Below are positions 1 through 14,200 of a DNA stretch of 64,000 nucleotides, piece after piece (positions within the stretch are counted from its first letter, which is position 1; each line of letters opens with the position of its first letter). Position numbers and translations under genes: made by a program. The notes beneath the pieces were generated by a model. It saw nothing but the letters and a program-made list of their open reading frames with translations, was not told the DNA's origin and searched no databases. Where the stretch lies: NCBI GenBank assembly GCA_008692225.1, contig VICG01000010.1, positions 1,302,001 through 1,366,000 of the forward strand, given 5' to 3'. Origin of the DNA: Monilinia fructicola (lineage: Eukaryota; Ascomycota; Leotiomycetes; Helotiales; Sclerotiniaceae).

Positions 1-60
1 TGTAGTAGTTGTAGTAGTTGTAGTAGTTGTAGTAGTTGTAGTAGTAGTAGTAGTTGTTGT
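1..60. repeat. TGTAGTAGT minisatellite
   Basis: The window opens inside a tandem array of a nine-base unit, TGTAGTAGT, that grades into TAG and TTG triplets. The left end of the array lies outside the window. No open frame of note uses it. Confidence 0.9.
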
Positions 61-1830
61 TGTCTTCAATCATGTAGAGATGATATGGAACATTGTCTAT
101 CTATCTGGTCCGTACTTGCATTTACCTACCTACCTAGGTACTTACAGAGATGCCCGGGCATGCATACAATGTGTAAAAGGGAAGTTTTGGGGAGAAGGAA
201 GGATGGAAGGAAGAAAGGAAGGGACAAAAAAAGATTGGTACAGAAAGGCCCCGAGTTCATTGATTCAAGTTTCTAAGCCAATGATTCAATGATTCAATGA
301 TTTTATGATTTAAAACTGTATGTATATGTATGCATATGTATGTGTATATGTATATGTATATGTATATATGTACTTATGTAACCTTATATATGCAGTAGAA
401 CTATTGTATATCAGATAAATAACAAATAGATAATAGTCAGTTATATAAGGTTAATCATGTTTCCTTTCTTTTCTCTAAGAGTATCCATGGATAAATGAAT
501 CTTTTTATATAGATAGACTTGTTGGATACTGTAATATTATTTTACCAGAATTAAACTTTTATCTTTTTCTTTTTTTTCTTATTCTAGTTCTCTCTTCTTT
601 TTCCTCCTTTTCCCCCCTTCACTCGTTAATTCTTCATCTCGCATCTCTTCTTATAATATAACATCCATAACATCCATAACATAAACATCCATCTTCCTTA
701 TCTCATCTCAATTATTGAACATTCAATATTATATTGGTCCTGTACTTACTGTAGTGCACTGTACTATCCATATATCATCCTCCATTATCCTATATGATCC
801 TATATTATACCGTACCTACTACCTAGGTACCTAGGTATATGTCTTTCCCCTTTCGTGTCGTTCCGTTCGTTCCAATTGATCCCTTCCCTTCAATCTCTGG
901 ATGGAGAACGTTATATAGAAGCACACAGCAATAATAACCCAAGACGCGATAATCGACATAGACAACCTTGCAAACCCTGCCAGCCCGATCAACCTTGGCA
1001 CGTTGAAACCGCTGGAGAATCGAGATACATAACCTTACATAGACACACTTTCCACACTTTCCACACCCTTTTCAGTGGGCATCTTCTTCTTTGAGAAAGC
1101 TCACTATTCAGCTTGGTCTACATTGGTCATGTTGGTCACATTGGTAATCTTCCCCTTGCTCTGATCATTTATGCTCACTTAGGGTTTGGTGAAGAGGCCG
1201 GTTGGTCATGTCATTCAAATGGTATTGCTTTGGGAAGAGTTACAGAAACACCCTGGTTATCAAGATCAATGCCTTGAGAGGAGAACGTTGGGAAAGTTAA
1301 GAAAGGGAGTTTGGCATGCCTACCGAGGAGTACTCCTACGCAGTATATCTGACCAAACCAAAAAGAGTTGATGATCGAGATTCTAGCATCATGGAGCGCT
1401 CATTGATATATAGAAGCAACTCTACCATCTATATTGAAAGACTATTAGCCACTTAGTAAACCTTCAACAGAACTCATTGATCAGTAAATATGCGCGAAAA
1501 AATCACCAGGAACTATGGATACATTGGAGTAATGACACCAACGCGATCACTCGGATAGTGCTCTATGTTGCCGCGAATGGGTGAGACATAGGTAGGGATT
1601 TGCAGACAATGTGTCGTTCAGTCATTCCTTCCAGATGTCTGAAGTGATTTTAAGTTGTGAGATTGACCATCTCGTCTCGTTTGTATCGAGACGTATAGAG
1701 GAGCATTGGAATCTTGCATACTGCTATGAAGTGCACTCTACTACTACTACGTACTACAGAAATCGACGTATACTACTAGAGCTACTGACTACTGATCTTT
1801 ACTCACATGAATGATTGAGTCATAAATTTA
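61..1830. other. Gene-free stretch with promoter-like sequence
   Basis: I see no gene here. Positions 318-370 are a TATG/TATA microsatellite. Positions 550-720 are strongly pyrimidine-rich on the given strand and end in short CATCCATAA repeats, like the promoter and 5' leader of a fungal gene read rightward. The frame at 855-1094 (79 codons) that follows has no recognisable domain, and no gene body continues before the AT-rich island at 1830. Confidence 0.5.
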
Positions 1831-3050
1831 TTTGAGAGGAAAGATATGATTATCCAATATATAGTTAGAAGTTATTAGGTAATATATTATAGGAAGGGAT
1901 TGATCTATATTATGGGTTTATCATTTACTGTTGTATTAAATTTCTCTTGATTTTATTATTTTGAATATTTATTTTTGAATTTCTTCATTTTTATTGTATT
2001 TAACTTGTTTAGGTTATTTTTTATTCTCTTATTTATGTATGTTGCATAGTTTCTAATTATTATTTATTCTTGTATTTTATGTTTATTTTATTATCTTTAT
2101 TTTGTTATTATTTCAGATTTTTTATTCTTTATTCTATATATTATATTTTTAATTTGTATGTATGTATTTTTATATTTATAGTATTTTACAACTATTTATA
2201 TTTAAGTTTTTATTTTATAATTTAGTTATTCGCTATTTGTATTCTTTAATTATATAAGATCTATAATAATTTTATTAATTTTATTTTTAGAAAATTATAT
2301 TATCAGTTTCTTTACGGGTTCGTATGCTTTATTGTCTTTTATTCTTTATTTGCTGATTCGCCGTATTAACTCTATATTGATTCACTAACTTTTTTGTAAT
2401 TTTCTACTTTTTTACTCTTGATATAACTCTTAAGATTCTTAATATTTTAATTTTATCATTTGTATTGTTTCTGTATTATCGCATTTCATCGTTTGATTTT
2501 TACTTTTTCTTACGAGTCTCTCTTTCTATTTTGTTATCTTTCTTTTATTCCTTCTAACTTTATGTCGAGATCAGCTTATTTTCGTATTTCTTTGCTTCAC
2601 TAGTTTATTAATTGTATCATTTTCGAATTTTTTGAGTATTTTATGTTGCCAGTCTATCGTTTATGTTCATAGCGTTTCACATTCTTCACTCAGTGTTAAT
2701 TTTTTATGTGTCGTTAGTGTTCTGGAAATGGGTTTATTTTTATTTTCAATCTTATATTATTTACGATTATTATTTGTTGAGATATTTATATTAGTTATGT
2801 GGGATGGATACGATGTTATAGATCTATGTATATGTTATTAAATTTTATCTTTAATCTCTGTCATTTTTCATTTTTATTGTTGATTTTTGAGTTATATTTC
2901 TAATTTTAAGATATGTTCGCAGAAGGGCATACTCGATGTAAAGTATAGATAATTAATTTAAAATTCAATTTCAGTGATTTTAACTGTATTTGATGTTACT
3001 GTATTATAACTTGATCTGGTTGAATTTTGTTGACTTTACAAAAACCTATT
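1830..3050. other. AT-rich island, T-biased on the plus strand
   Basis: About 1.2 kb of very AT-rich DNA between ordinary-GC flanks. T clearly outnumbers A on the given strand, unlike the big AT-rich block at 49.7-60.3 kb where A and T are more even. I found no terminal repeats or open frame of note. It could be a RIP-mutated transposon relic or an AT-rich spacer. Confidence 0.6.
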
Positions 3051-6000
3051 CCTACACATAAGGTACTCTCTACACCGAGGAAGGCGCATAGTGGAGCCCG
3101 CTTGCTCGCTAGAAGCGTGAACTCATTTAACAGCGGTATCTGACGTTACTAGTATTGAGTGTATTATTAGCTTTATTAAGCTTTTCCATAACTACGTTCT
3201 TTATCCTAGATTAGGAATATAACGACGTAAGAGTTATTAAATAGTGATTTTAGAGCTAACATCAATCTTTCCAAAGAGTATCCAGGCGGTCATAAGTATT
3301 TGCGTTTACTATCCAGCAGTCACAAATGAATTGAACGTTCTTATCAAATCGAGATGATCATAATCAATCAAGTAATAATCAATCAAGCAATACAATCTTA
3401 TTTTATCACAAATTACAACTCCACCTCTATATGAGGGATCTAAGTTAAGATATAATAGTAAACTAAGCGCAACCGAGTTTAGACACTAATACTACTTGGT
3501 AAAAAAGGCGAGGATTCTATATAGAAAACCATCACATTTACATAAGAGAGACAACCTTTAGCTAATACGTTATTCGCTTTTACAGTTATCTGTTCCTCAG
3601 GCCACTACTACTCCCTACATCAGGTATTTGTAGAGTAGCAACGAACCTGCATCAGGGCGAGGTTCATTTCTAATAATTTCCAATGCCACTCAAGCAGTAT
3701 TGATTTTGTTTAGTGAGATTATGATTTTGGTGCCGAGAATGTACATGAAGACCATAGAAACGCTCGGCACAATAGAAAACTTCATGCAATATACCAAAGA
3801 ATCCTCTAATTTCAGGTTTTATTCATCAAAGGATGAGAACATGCCTAGACGCCTTACTGATACAGCACGTAGACACATTCGCATTTTACTAAACCTTATC
3901 CACGGACTTGACCTAAATGTGTGGGGGAGCAATAGATAGTACCGCTGCTACTATTCACGATTTCTCTGTCGTGAGACACCTACCCGCGGACTGAACCTCC
4001 ATGGGCACCATTTCCCATCCAAGCCTTGGCATCTTTGACTGTGTGCAGATGGCGCCGTTAATTTCTTGTCGACATTCCAACATCACAAGCGGCGTTGCTG
4101 CTCGTGTCATTTCTGGATCTCTCTATAAGTTGGTGGCCCAAATCGTCTACGAGATGCCAATCCATTAAAACAGTACCCCCGGTGTCGTCGGACGAGCAGT
4201 TATAGCATATCCTTGCATAAAGTTCCTTACGACACACTCCAGTCCCTCATCATCCTTTGCCCGAGAGAAAGAGTGCCGAATCTGTAGTTGTGTCTGAGCT
4301 CGAGCTCAGTTTCTTTCCGAAGTAATTGAGGAGAGGAATTAGTCATTACCTACCACCAGGCTTGTGATCTTCAAAAGCGAGCCTCATTGTAATGATCTCT
4401 TCAAATTAAGCTCTTGTGGCGGAGAGATATTGAATAACGTCAGACAGGACACTCCTGATCCGAGTCCTTTACGAGTGCTGAATCAACATAACCCAGGTAA
4501 CTCGAGGGAATGAAGAACAAAAATAGAGAATGACTCCTAAGGCAGTGAAAGCGGCCTCTGAGTGCACGGTGGCGGTATGCCACTTCTTTCAGATCAAGAA
4601 CCATTTTGTGATAACAAAACTATTTCGAGGTATGCGAAAATGCGCGAGGAAGAGTACTCACAAGATCTAGCTGATTACCTGGTGAGGCAAGATGTAAGCT
4701 GCCGAAGAAATCGCAATCGAGATATAAAATGGAAATACGAAGTACTTGCGGGAGCAGTATAAATGATGAAATGGGTAGCTAAAGAGAAAGTACGAGTTAG
4801 AAAACATCGATATCCACTGTATTAGCAGGTCAACTCAAAAATCTATATCATACCCTTATTGTGATTGAAAATGGCAAAATTCAACATGGCGACTACGCTC
4901 CTGAAGTCATATAGAGATTCAGTACTCGGGTCCAAAGATAGATTATATGCCTACTATGCCCCCTCAGGAGGATAGCGCGGAGTTAGGAGGATTAGAAATC
5001 AATGGAATAAAGGAGAGTACCAATGGGAGGCGATAGGTCTTGGGGAATTAGAGGTCGACTGGCCCTCCATTCTGAATCCAGGCTGAAGGCGAAGGACATC
5101 ACTGAACCTCAGGCCATGCTTAATCTATTGCCTTCAAAGAAGCCAAAGCGCGTCTCTAGCGCGCAATACGCGCTCTCATTTGTGCCCGTATAATGTATGG
5201 TGATCCAACTCCAATTCGGTATCAGGTAGAGGTTAGGCGTAGTGTTCGCGCTTAGATGGGGTTCGCCAGATTAGATTTGGAGATCTCAATATGTCACACT
5301 TCAGGACAGCCATCTAGATATGTACGACCATGTCATCTCTAGTACGCAAATATAATCGCAACTTGACATAAGCGTAATAATTTTTGGAAAAAGGCTGCGA
5401 AGGAAATTGGAAATTGGAATCATTATGAGGTGGTAAATGGTAACGAATATGTTTAAAGGAGCACAATAGTCGGTGATAGCTCGTCAATCCAGGGAAAAGA
5501 AGAAGCAGTCGGAGCGACAGAGCCACAAATCTTGGTGATACGCGCTCTATGCCTTCTATAACTAGTTGCTGTCCATCTGGCACATGCAATCACCACAACT
5601 TGATGGCGTGATCATTCACTTCAGCTGGAGATTCCACGTAAATCTGCCATCGAAAAGCTTATTTGCCCAACCCCTATGGCTACATCTCGCCTTTTAACGC
5701 TAACACGCATTGTTGTTGCAAAATGATCGTACCATGGCTTTACATCGAGCCAAGAGTTGTACACGATCAAATAATTGACGCCTGCGGTATAATATACATC
5801 TTATAGCGTATAGAAGGAACCCTCTCTCTCTGGCAGAACGAGGCAAGAAACCTCAGAATTGGGTATACGAACGCAACGGCTAGACTGGCAGCGGCATTAT
5901 GTCCGAACGTGTCTGTATCATGGGCCGTAAGTCGAAGTGAGGAGAACCTCAGCGTGAAAAAAGCGTCAAATCTCTGGCAAGCATTTTCTGCGCCGCCGTA

Positions 6001-9000
6001 ATCCGAGCGAGTCAAAGCCACTAAGACTTGCTGAGTCGCCAAACTCACATACACCTGACCTCGAACTATGGACGAGACGTTTAATTACTGTCCATATTGT
6101 CATCCATTCTCGATCTGTTAATATGATCATATAGCAATTTCCCTGACATTATAAACAACACTCAGTTCGAGAATGAGCTCACTATATCTGTCACGCAACG
6201 ACTAGAGAGAGTGTGCAGCACGTCTCCAAAACGCCACATCGGCGAAGCAGACTGGTGCCGTCACGTTACGCGGCAACTACTATCGACCCGAGCTGGATCA
6301 GATAATGACACGCGAACGCCAATCTACCGTTATGGGCCCACTACTGAGCGGTCCAGCAAGATACTGGAAGGATTCTCTGATGAAAGCGATGGGATGGCGG
6401 TCAGCAGATAAGAAGGGATGGCTCATGCAGGTAAGAAGTTATCGTAGTAAGTCGTCGTATGGCACTCAATAAATAACCTCGATAAACCATTTACTCGAGG
6501 TCGTTTGAGACTATAAGGATGAAGGTACGTGAGGAGTATATGGAATTTGCAATGGGGAGCGCTATAAACACTCACTCCCAGTCGATGCGTACTGCCGCGG
6601 GCGCATCTCAGAGTCGCATAGCAGGGCATTTGTCTGCTGCTGTCGACTTAATAACGTGCCGAGGACTCTCTGTCCCCAACCCAAAAATGCCAAACGGCCT
6701 CTATCCTCTTCGACACTCTTAAAACCGTATTAGCGACCAAAAAGGCGCTCTCTCAATTTGTCTCTCTCGCCTTATCTATCCTATCTTGAGGCTTAGCATG
6801 CCTCAAACAACTATTTTGGGAGCTCGCGTGCGCATTGACCCGCACACTCTACCATCTTCCAATCATTGGCCTAGGTGCAACCTCCACTGCCTACTTTCAA
6901 CTCAAAATTCTCTTCGATGTTCAGAGAATACCCTTACTTCATCCACCCGCAATGAAAGGCTATACCATCTGGAGAGGTAGCCCCTTCCTGATGAAGACAC
7001 ATGTCGAGAGGATCATACTTCACCCTTAATTTGTATTAGACCATAAGATTTGTCGGGAAGCACTTGATGTAGCGTATAACAACGGTGAGCATATGCAGAG
7101 TCGCTTCGGGAAGATCTTCTTCATGCCTGGTGACATTTCCAGCATAGGATCTAATCTCAGCAGTATATATACTTTTGGGTAAGAAGTTCAGGCCGAATTC
7201 ATATACACACACTCCATTTCCCGGGGCGAGAGCGCGAGAGACGTTGTCCAACAGAGGTTTCTGGCAACAGATGCATCATTTGCATTAAGAGAGCGCGAAG
7301 ACACGGAAGCTGTCTCGTTCGATGCGAATTGCTGGGAGAGTGCGCTTTGATTCATATCTTAGATTACTAGCATTGGCCACGTAGTCACCATTGAATTCTA
7401 AATGGCAAGCTTAACACGCTTTAAAGACGCAATCTAAGATCGTACAAGATTTCAATTGCAGATGTACCGCCCCTATCCATGTGATCATCGCTTCTCCTAT
7501 TGCTTCCACTGCTCATGTAAGTGGTCAATCCGTATCCATATCAACCAATATTGTGCACTATATAGCCACAAGCGATACATTCAACCCTACGAGAAGTTGC
7601 CAAATAAAAAGATTGGAATATCTATTTTTGTTGGAGGGTAAAGAGCATACTTACCAAGGATATTGCGTTATTCGGCTCTCTGCACCTATATAGACTCCGG
7701 GCATTATATATGATGAGGGTTAATTATTCGGATAACGCCGCACCAGTCCGCCATGTCCTGCTGTTGTAGAACAACATAGGTCGAACAGAAAACACACAAA
7801 CAACGTTCTGGAAAACATAACGTCGCGGCGGCAATACTTCTTCAAGCACCTTTAGAATATAAACCCAGCGATCCTCGCGAAGAGCAGCTTCGAATGTGAG
7901 GAATCCAGTGCCATTGCTCCGGCTGATCACTGCCACAGATCCGGGCATCGTATCCTTATATTCGATTAGTGCTTTTCGGACAACCCGGAAGGAACATCCA
8001 GAGCGGCGCTATCTTAAACTGGGCTCCGGCATCAACGCCCAGAGCTCCAGCGCACAAGTGGACGCACCCAACCATGTCTCGAATCCCTTCCAGCTTGGGG
8101 CGCAAGATCATCAGCAGAGGCTCAGCAACAGTCTAGCACGAACAGCAGCTAAACAGCATCCTACCAGGTCGACTTACTTAGATCCGACACCGGTATAGTG
8201 CCCACACGACCCAGTCCCCTCAGTATGGTGTAGGCAACAGATCGAGAAATTACTATGGGCGCGCAAAATGCATGCAAGAATATGCATCTAGTGGCTGGGC
8301 AAGAGACGCGCGAGAACTCATGAAGATCGGAGATGGCATGAGAGGGGTAATCGGAGGTTAGATGCTGGGAGATGAAGGCAAGCCTTCAAGATGTCTCAAA
8401 AACAGGTGGCTGATGCAGGTGGACCAAGCTTTCACAGTCACGCATGCCAATCAAGGATCTCGAGGCTCGAAACCCACGACTCGGTGAAGACGGAATCAAG
8501 TATGAGCGCAAAGTGCACCTAGTGTTGTGTTTTTCCGTAACTTTAGGCCGGAAATGCCGCCATCCCTGCTGTCAAGGTAACCGCGGGGTCCAAAGTTTAA
8601 AATTCAGCCCCGGAGGACGACCAGTTTATTTGGCCCGACAATTTGAAGCGAGAACAAGTACCTCAGGACTTCGGATAAAAGCAAATAAGCAAGAGGTATT
8701 CTCTTCCCGAGTGGCGTTCCTTCTTCGGGTAACATTGGAACAGCGTTCGCTTATTTGCAGACCACAAAGTATTACAGGAGGCTTAATAGCAACAACCCTC
8801 AAATGGAAGCGGGACGAAACGGTAAGAGATTATGTCCAACACCTTGGGTAGTGACACTAACTGAAACTGACTCAAGAGCTTTTCCAGGTTATCAAACTAC
8901 GCGCGGAACTGCGGTCTCAGGATTCACGACCCAAGAAAAGATGGCGCGAACACTAGTTGCACAAAAAAGTCGGAACAGGATTCAAAACGTACAGCTTGCA

Positions 9001-9780
9001 TAATGAATAAATTGGACCGAATTGGTTAGTTTCCCTAAAAGCCAAAAATCAATAAGTAAATGCATCCCAGCTTGGTCGGGTCCGGGTCGGCTCATATCAA
9101 CAACCCAAGCGCACTGCTACAGGTTCATTTGACATTTCTTCTTTTTCAGTGAGCACGCAACAGACCAAAAGACTAAACAATTGAGCGCGAGCACAACATC
9201 CAGAGCATTCCGCGAGGGATTCAGAGCGAGCAAATACCACCAGAACGGAAGATCTACCTGAAGATTACGGAATATTAGCTTCCCTCACATAGACCAGACT
9301 TGAGAAACTCATTTCTTGTTGCATGATACTATCCGCCCCGAGCACAGATAATATGCATGGACAATACTTTCAAATGCCTCGCACACAATATACCAACTCT
9401 ATATTTCAGAGAGTATAGACCCCGATCAAGTTATATTTTCATTTGAGTCCCATCCGAGAAACTCCGCACATCATATACCGCATCCCTATCCATATTACGT
9501 CACAAGCATCACTATATATAAAAATACGCAACGAACACGCCTGAACAACCGTACAACAAACGAAACTAAATGAGACCAGAGGCAGGCTGGACACTGTCTT
9601 TGTCTTTCTTATCTATACAATGTGCTCTTCTTTTTCGGCATTTTGGCTCTACAGCCGTCTAGGCAATTCTGCCACACAAGCTTCCGCATAATTTCTTGCG
9701 AGAAAGGGAAGGAAGGCGCAGAGCGAAGGTGGAATGAGACAATAATGGGATGATATCGGGGCCGCATGAAAGGCGCTCTG
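3051..9780. other. Gene desert, first part
   Basis: Ordinary-GC sequence with no recognisable gene. The longest frame, 8444-8851 plus (135 codons, ATG start), shows no motif I recognise and is not unusually long for six frames over this distance. The pair 7724-7948 minus and 7896-8198 plus overlap on opposite strands, and neither looks like a known family. Simple repeats and long homopolymers are rare here, in contrast to the rest of the window. Confidence 0.5.
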
Positions 9781-11260
9781 CCTTCAACTCATAAACCACT
9801 CATGAGCAAATATAACACATTTTGCGTCACAAAGGAAAGGAAGCTGGGTGTAATTGAAGCTGTTCTGGCGTTTGGGGGGTGATTGTTTTCAAAGGTGTGG
9901 GCCTGAACCATGCTGTGGTAATTACTACTGGGAGTCTGTGTGGCGTGATGACACGTGGTATGGGAGTATGGAAGCTTCATAAAACTGTGTCATCATATCC
10001 AATGCTGCCGACTGTGCTGCCCCGACTAGATATTGTTGTGATTTCGGTGGTTCTGATTTACGAACAAAAGTCATATCATGTCATAAACCATGGCCCGGAG
10101 GAGAGAAACATCGAGCCATATGTAGCCAAGAGATTTCCCATCTTTTGGCGACTGCATTAAATGACTTGGCTACACGGAATATCTGGGCCATAGTGATTTG
10201 AAAGATGGACTTGAGAATGGGATTTTAGGGGGATCGAGGTGGAGAGAATATGGGTCATTTGGTATTTTGTTTTGAGAGACATGCTGGGATTTGGATATCA
10301 GGATTATGGATATTGGATTTCGAAGATGTGAGATGTGAAGATTTGAGATTTTTGAACTATAGCACCATGCAGTGAAGATGGAGGGTGTTTCCGCACTTCA
10401 ATATAAGTACCTGATCTACGGTTCTTTTGAGTCTTCCATGAGATGAGTGCGCTGAAGTAACGGGTGGTATGCTCTTTTAGTTTCATTTGTCCTAATTTGT
10501 ATTGTATTTCTCTCTCAAGTATTGAAATCTTCAAGATAGATTGATGTTTGTTCTTGTAGTGTATGGTGGTGGTGGTGGTGGTGGTGTTTTAATACTATTA
10601 AGTACTTTGTCGTATCTTCTTTTTTGCTTGTTTCATGCTTGTTGGTTGGTTGGTTGGTTATAGGTAAGCTAGGTGGATATGTGTGTAGCTGAAGATCTAT
10701 CACGCCCCTCATCTTTGTGATAAGCTGAGAAGGCTGCTTTTTTTTGTCGAAAACGTTGGTGTTGGTGATGCTGAGCAGCAGAATGCTAAGATACCAGTGC
10801 TAAACTCTAATTATGGACTGCATGCAATGATCGAGGTCGTGGGTGAAGTTGTTTGCCTTGGTCGTGCGCTTTGTTCCGGTGTTTGTAGCTTTTGTGTCTT
10901 CTGTTTTGGCTTTTGAGTTAGGTTGGTTTCGTTCAGTGCCATCATACTAGCTTCTAGGTTCAATATTCTTCTGGAAACACTTTTTAGGGTAGGGTAGGGT
11001 AGTGGTAGGGTGGAGTAAGGTGTGATTGAAGCTCATGCGTTTGTGGTATCCTCTCCTTGGTTATGTTAGCTGTCGCACCGGGGAAGTTCATAGTATCGAG
11101 GGGATTGGTGGATGATGACTGATCCTGATGTTCGTAAGGTGCTGTTAGTTTGTTGAGATGCGGGTGATAGCGTAAGGGCTAATGGGGGTAGGGAAAGTGG
11201 CTGTAAACAGGAGGCACAAGGGGTATGGTTATATGGAAGGGTGAGTTTACTGGGAGCGTG
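9781..11260. other. G/T-rich block resembling a reversed promoter and leader
   Basis: On the given strand this block is rich in G and T, so on the minus strand it is pyrimidine/A-rich like a fungal promoter and 5' leader transcribed leftward. It contains a GGT array (10564-10587), TTGG repeats (10643-10660) and AGGGT repeats (10986-11012). No coding body follows to the left, below 9.78 kb. Its texture resembles the upstream region of the RfeG-like gene at 42.3-45.8 kb. Confidence 0.35.
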
Positions 11261-14200
11261 AATTGATCGGGACCGATCAGATCAAGTTTGTTCTATCCGC
11301 TTGATACATTCCCCAATGACGTCTGTCAGTCGCCCATCGACGTGTATATGGAGACACACGCAAGGATGAATATAACAATGTCATTCTAGATAGATTGCCG
11401 GTGAGGCGTATACCTTCGTCACGGTTCGCAGGGCGAACTTCAGGACGGTACCACTCAGCGAGAGACCGTTTGGGGGAATTATACCGCGGATTCCACCGTT
11501 TCTCGATGGGCTGGCTTCGTCCAGGCACAAAGATTCCGCGCGCATAACTCACAAACGCGAGAGGAGCTCCAATATAGATAATCCAAGTACTTTACACTGC
11601 TGTCTTCTGCTACCCAACCTGCGGAAAATACATCGCGGTCCGCATTCAATCCAGCAATAACCTGCGGAAAAATGGTAGTGTGTCCATAATATTTAATTGC
11701 ATTCTATTTACGTGCTTAGCCTCCTTTCGCTTCTCTTTCCTCCTGGTTCGTCGTGAGTAATCAAAGTAAGCCATTACGCACGAAGACAGCTCACCTGAGG
11801 ACGAGTTGTACATAGCAGCATATCACTCAGTAACACGTACGCGCTCAAAATCTTCCGCGTCGACCCTCAACCCGACTGCCTCCTTTGTCACATTCCGCGC
11901 GCGTTGGTCGACTCGTCAATTCGTTAGTACCACTCTCGAAGTCGCGCACTACATCGAGAGCACTATGTTAATGGTCATACATTTTAAAAGGTATATTAAC
12001 ACAACTATTATCCCACCTGTGATAATTATAGTCGTCAATCCTGGAATGACCATGTTCATATCCGCGTCTCGAGAGATGCACTTTATACCAAATTCGGCGA
12101 GTGTCGAGACTAATAATGGCTGGCATAGTCAATACTCCACGTATATATGGGTGTAATATATCACATTGTATCACACTCATCTTTCGAGTCCGGTCTTTGC
12201 GACTAAGACCACTATGATTGCACGTTACTAACGATCTGCAGGGTGACTACATTTCCCCAGTTTGTAGTCCGTGCAACGGGATCCACCTGTGGGTCTAGAC
12301 TTAAGAGGATGAGTCAAAATGGTTAGTAATGGGGGCGGTGTCCACACTTACGCTCATCTGGCTGATTCTCGGGAATACAAAGTCGCTCTCACAAGGAGAG
12401 AAAAAATTGGCGGCCGAGGAGTGTAGGATGGCCTACTTAAAGAACCCAAACATATAATGACGGGTACGCGAGGATCTGGCTCACATAGCGTGAGTGGTGA
12501 GTATTCACGGTTCGCTAGTCTAGAGAACTCAGCGAACACCACGCGTGATGAATCTCGAGAGATTTGAGAGAGCAGTCGATTTAACTTTCGGGATGACGCT
12601 CGAGGGGAGATAATTCGTGAGAGGGGCTGTGTGGTAACGGACACCTGGTGTGGAGTATGTGAGAAGCTCTCGTGTGTTATTGGTGTCGCGTTCTTGCCGA
12701 AGGATCTATGAGAGAACTTGGATTGTGTATGTGAGTGGGAACCTCAGATGAGACTGATAGCGTAGTACTGCTGCATGACGTACCAATGATCATGCGTTCG
12801 AGTGAGCAGAGAAAACACGAGCGAGAGGAGAGAAGCCGGACTCGCGTGATCGCAGACCAATTGCACATGGACTATGGAGGGGCGAGCCGTATGACCGGGG
12901 GCCTCCATTGAGTGGTTTTTGTCGTTGTGTTGATAGTGAGTGGTGAGGTTTACGGCCTTTGGGCACTGTTGTGGTTTTCTTGCTAAAGAGTGACAAGCTC
13001 GGGCGAGGCGAAAGGATGAAAGAGCTTAGTGGTCGCCTTTTCTGGTCAAGCTCAAAGTTAAGAAAAAGAGTTTGCAATGGGGCGGTGAGGGACGGTGGTG
13101 GCACTAGGTGGGTGAGCAGTGATGGTGTAACGTCAAATTCTGAGCGATTTGTCAACGACACATTAATTCAGCGGGTCCGAGGCTAAATCGAGAGCGAGTC
13201 TAGGATCGACAATGAAGAGCACGTCTCACTCCTCTGATTAATGTGGGACATCGTGACTCGGCCTCGACAAGCCCCTGCATTTTTGTGCAGTGCAATCAAA
13301 AGAGAGTTCATGATGCGATCTCTATACCCATCGGGCCTCTTCAAGAGCATACAATCCCATGTGTACGACCTATCTCACCTTATGGAACTACCAATGACGC
13401 ATCCTTGCCGAATCGTAACTAGCCCGGGAGTCTATAACACCTTTAATTGAATAATGTCTATTTTGATCTGGGCGACAGAGTGATTTCATGCGGCATACAT
13501 TCCAGGAACACGAGATACTATTCCAAACAGGAGCCAGGAGTGAGAGATAAACCACTTTTCATCGAGCTCTTCGATAACTCTCCAAGCAGAGCATATCAAT
13601 ACATTCTCCATTCATCCCAATCGACAATCAGAATAGCCAGGTGAATGCGGAGGCACGCCCGGGCGAGAACACATTTCTGCTGGTTCGTTAGCGAGGCACG
13701 AGAGGAGTGTATACTATACTAATTCCTTTCACACAAACGGCACCGAATGGCCGGTCAAGATTCGTTTCCTATCCAGATTTCAACCCCGAAATCTACAACA
13801 CAGTGAAGCTCGAGCGGGAGACTCCACAGCCTTCACCCGTCACTCAACGGTACACTCACAAACCTCTGTAGTGAACTAGTTACCAGATATCGCAACGAGA
13901 GCGAGGACAACGAGCACTCTTACTTGTCTATGCCGAGAGCGGGTGCCACACACGCAGCATCACGAGAGCCTAGAGTCATTCGCTATAGCTGGTTATTCGC
14001 GGCTATAACAACCGATTGAACCCCGCAGTAACATACTAATCTGAGAGCCACGGTAGGAGCGTCCTGAAAGTAGGAGTATAATAGCTTCCAGCTTTGATGG
14101 AAGCTATATCGTTGGAGGTAGTGATCCGATAATCAGTGCGTACGGTCCACACAATTTACAGAGAGACTCATTTCCACCGTACAAAAATGTAGCGACGTCC

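Noticed and set aside
8444..8851. 135-codon plus frame with ATG
   Set aside because: Composition like translated non-coding DNA; no motif and no neighbouring exon.
10986..11012. AGGGT repeats resembling a telomere
   Set aside because: Only three or four irregular copies, unit AGGGT and not TTAGGG, inside a generally G/T-rich block with other simple repeats.
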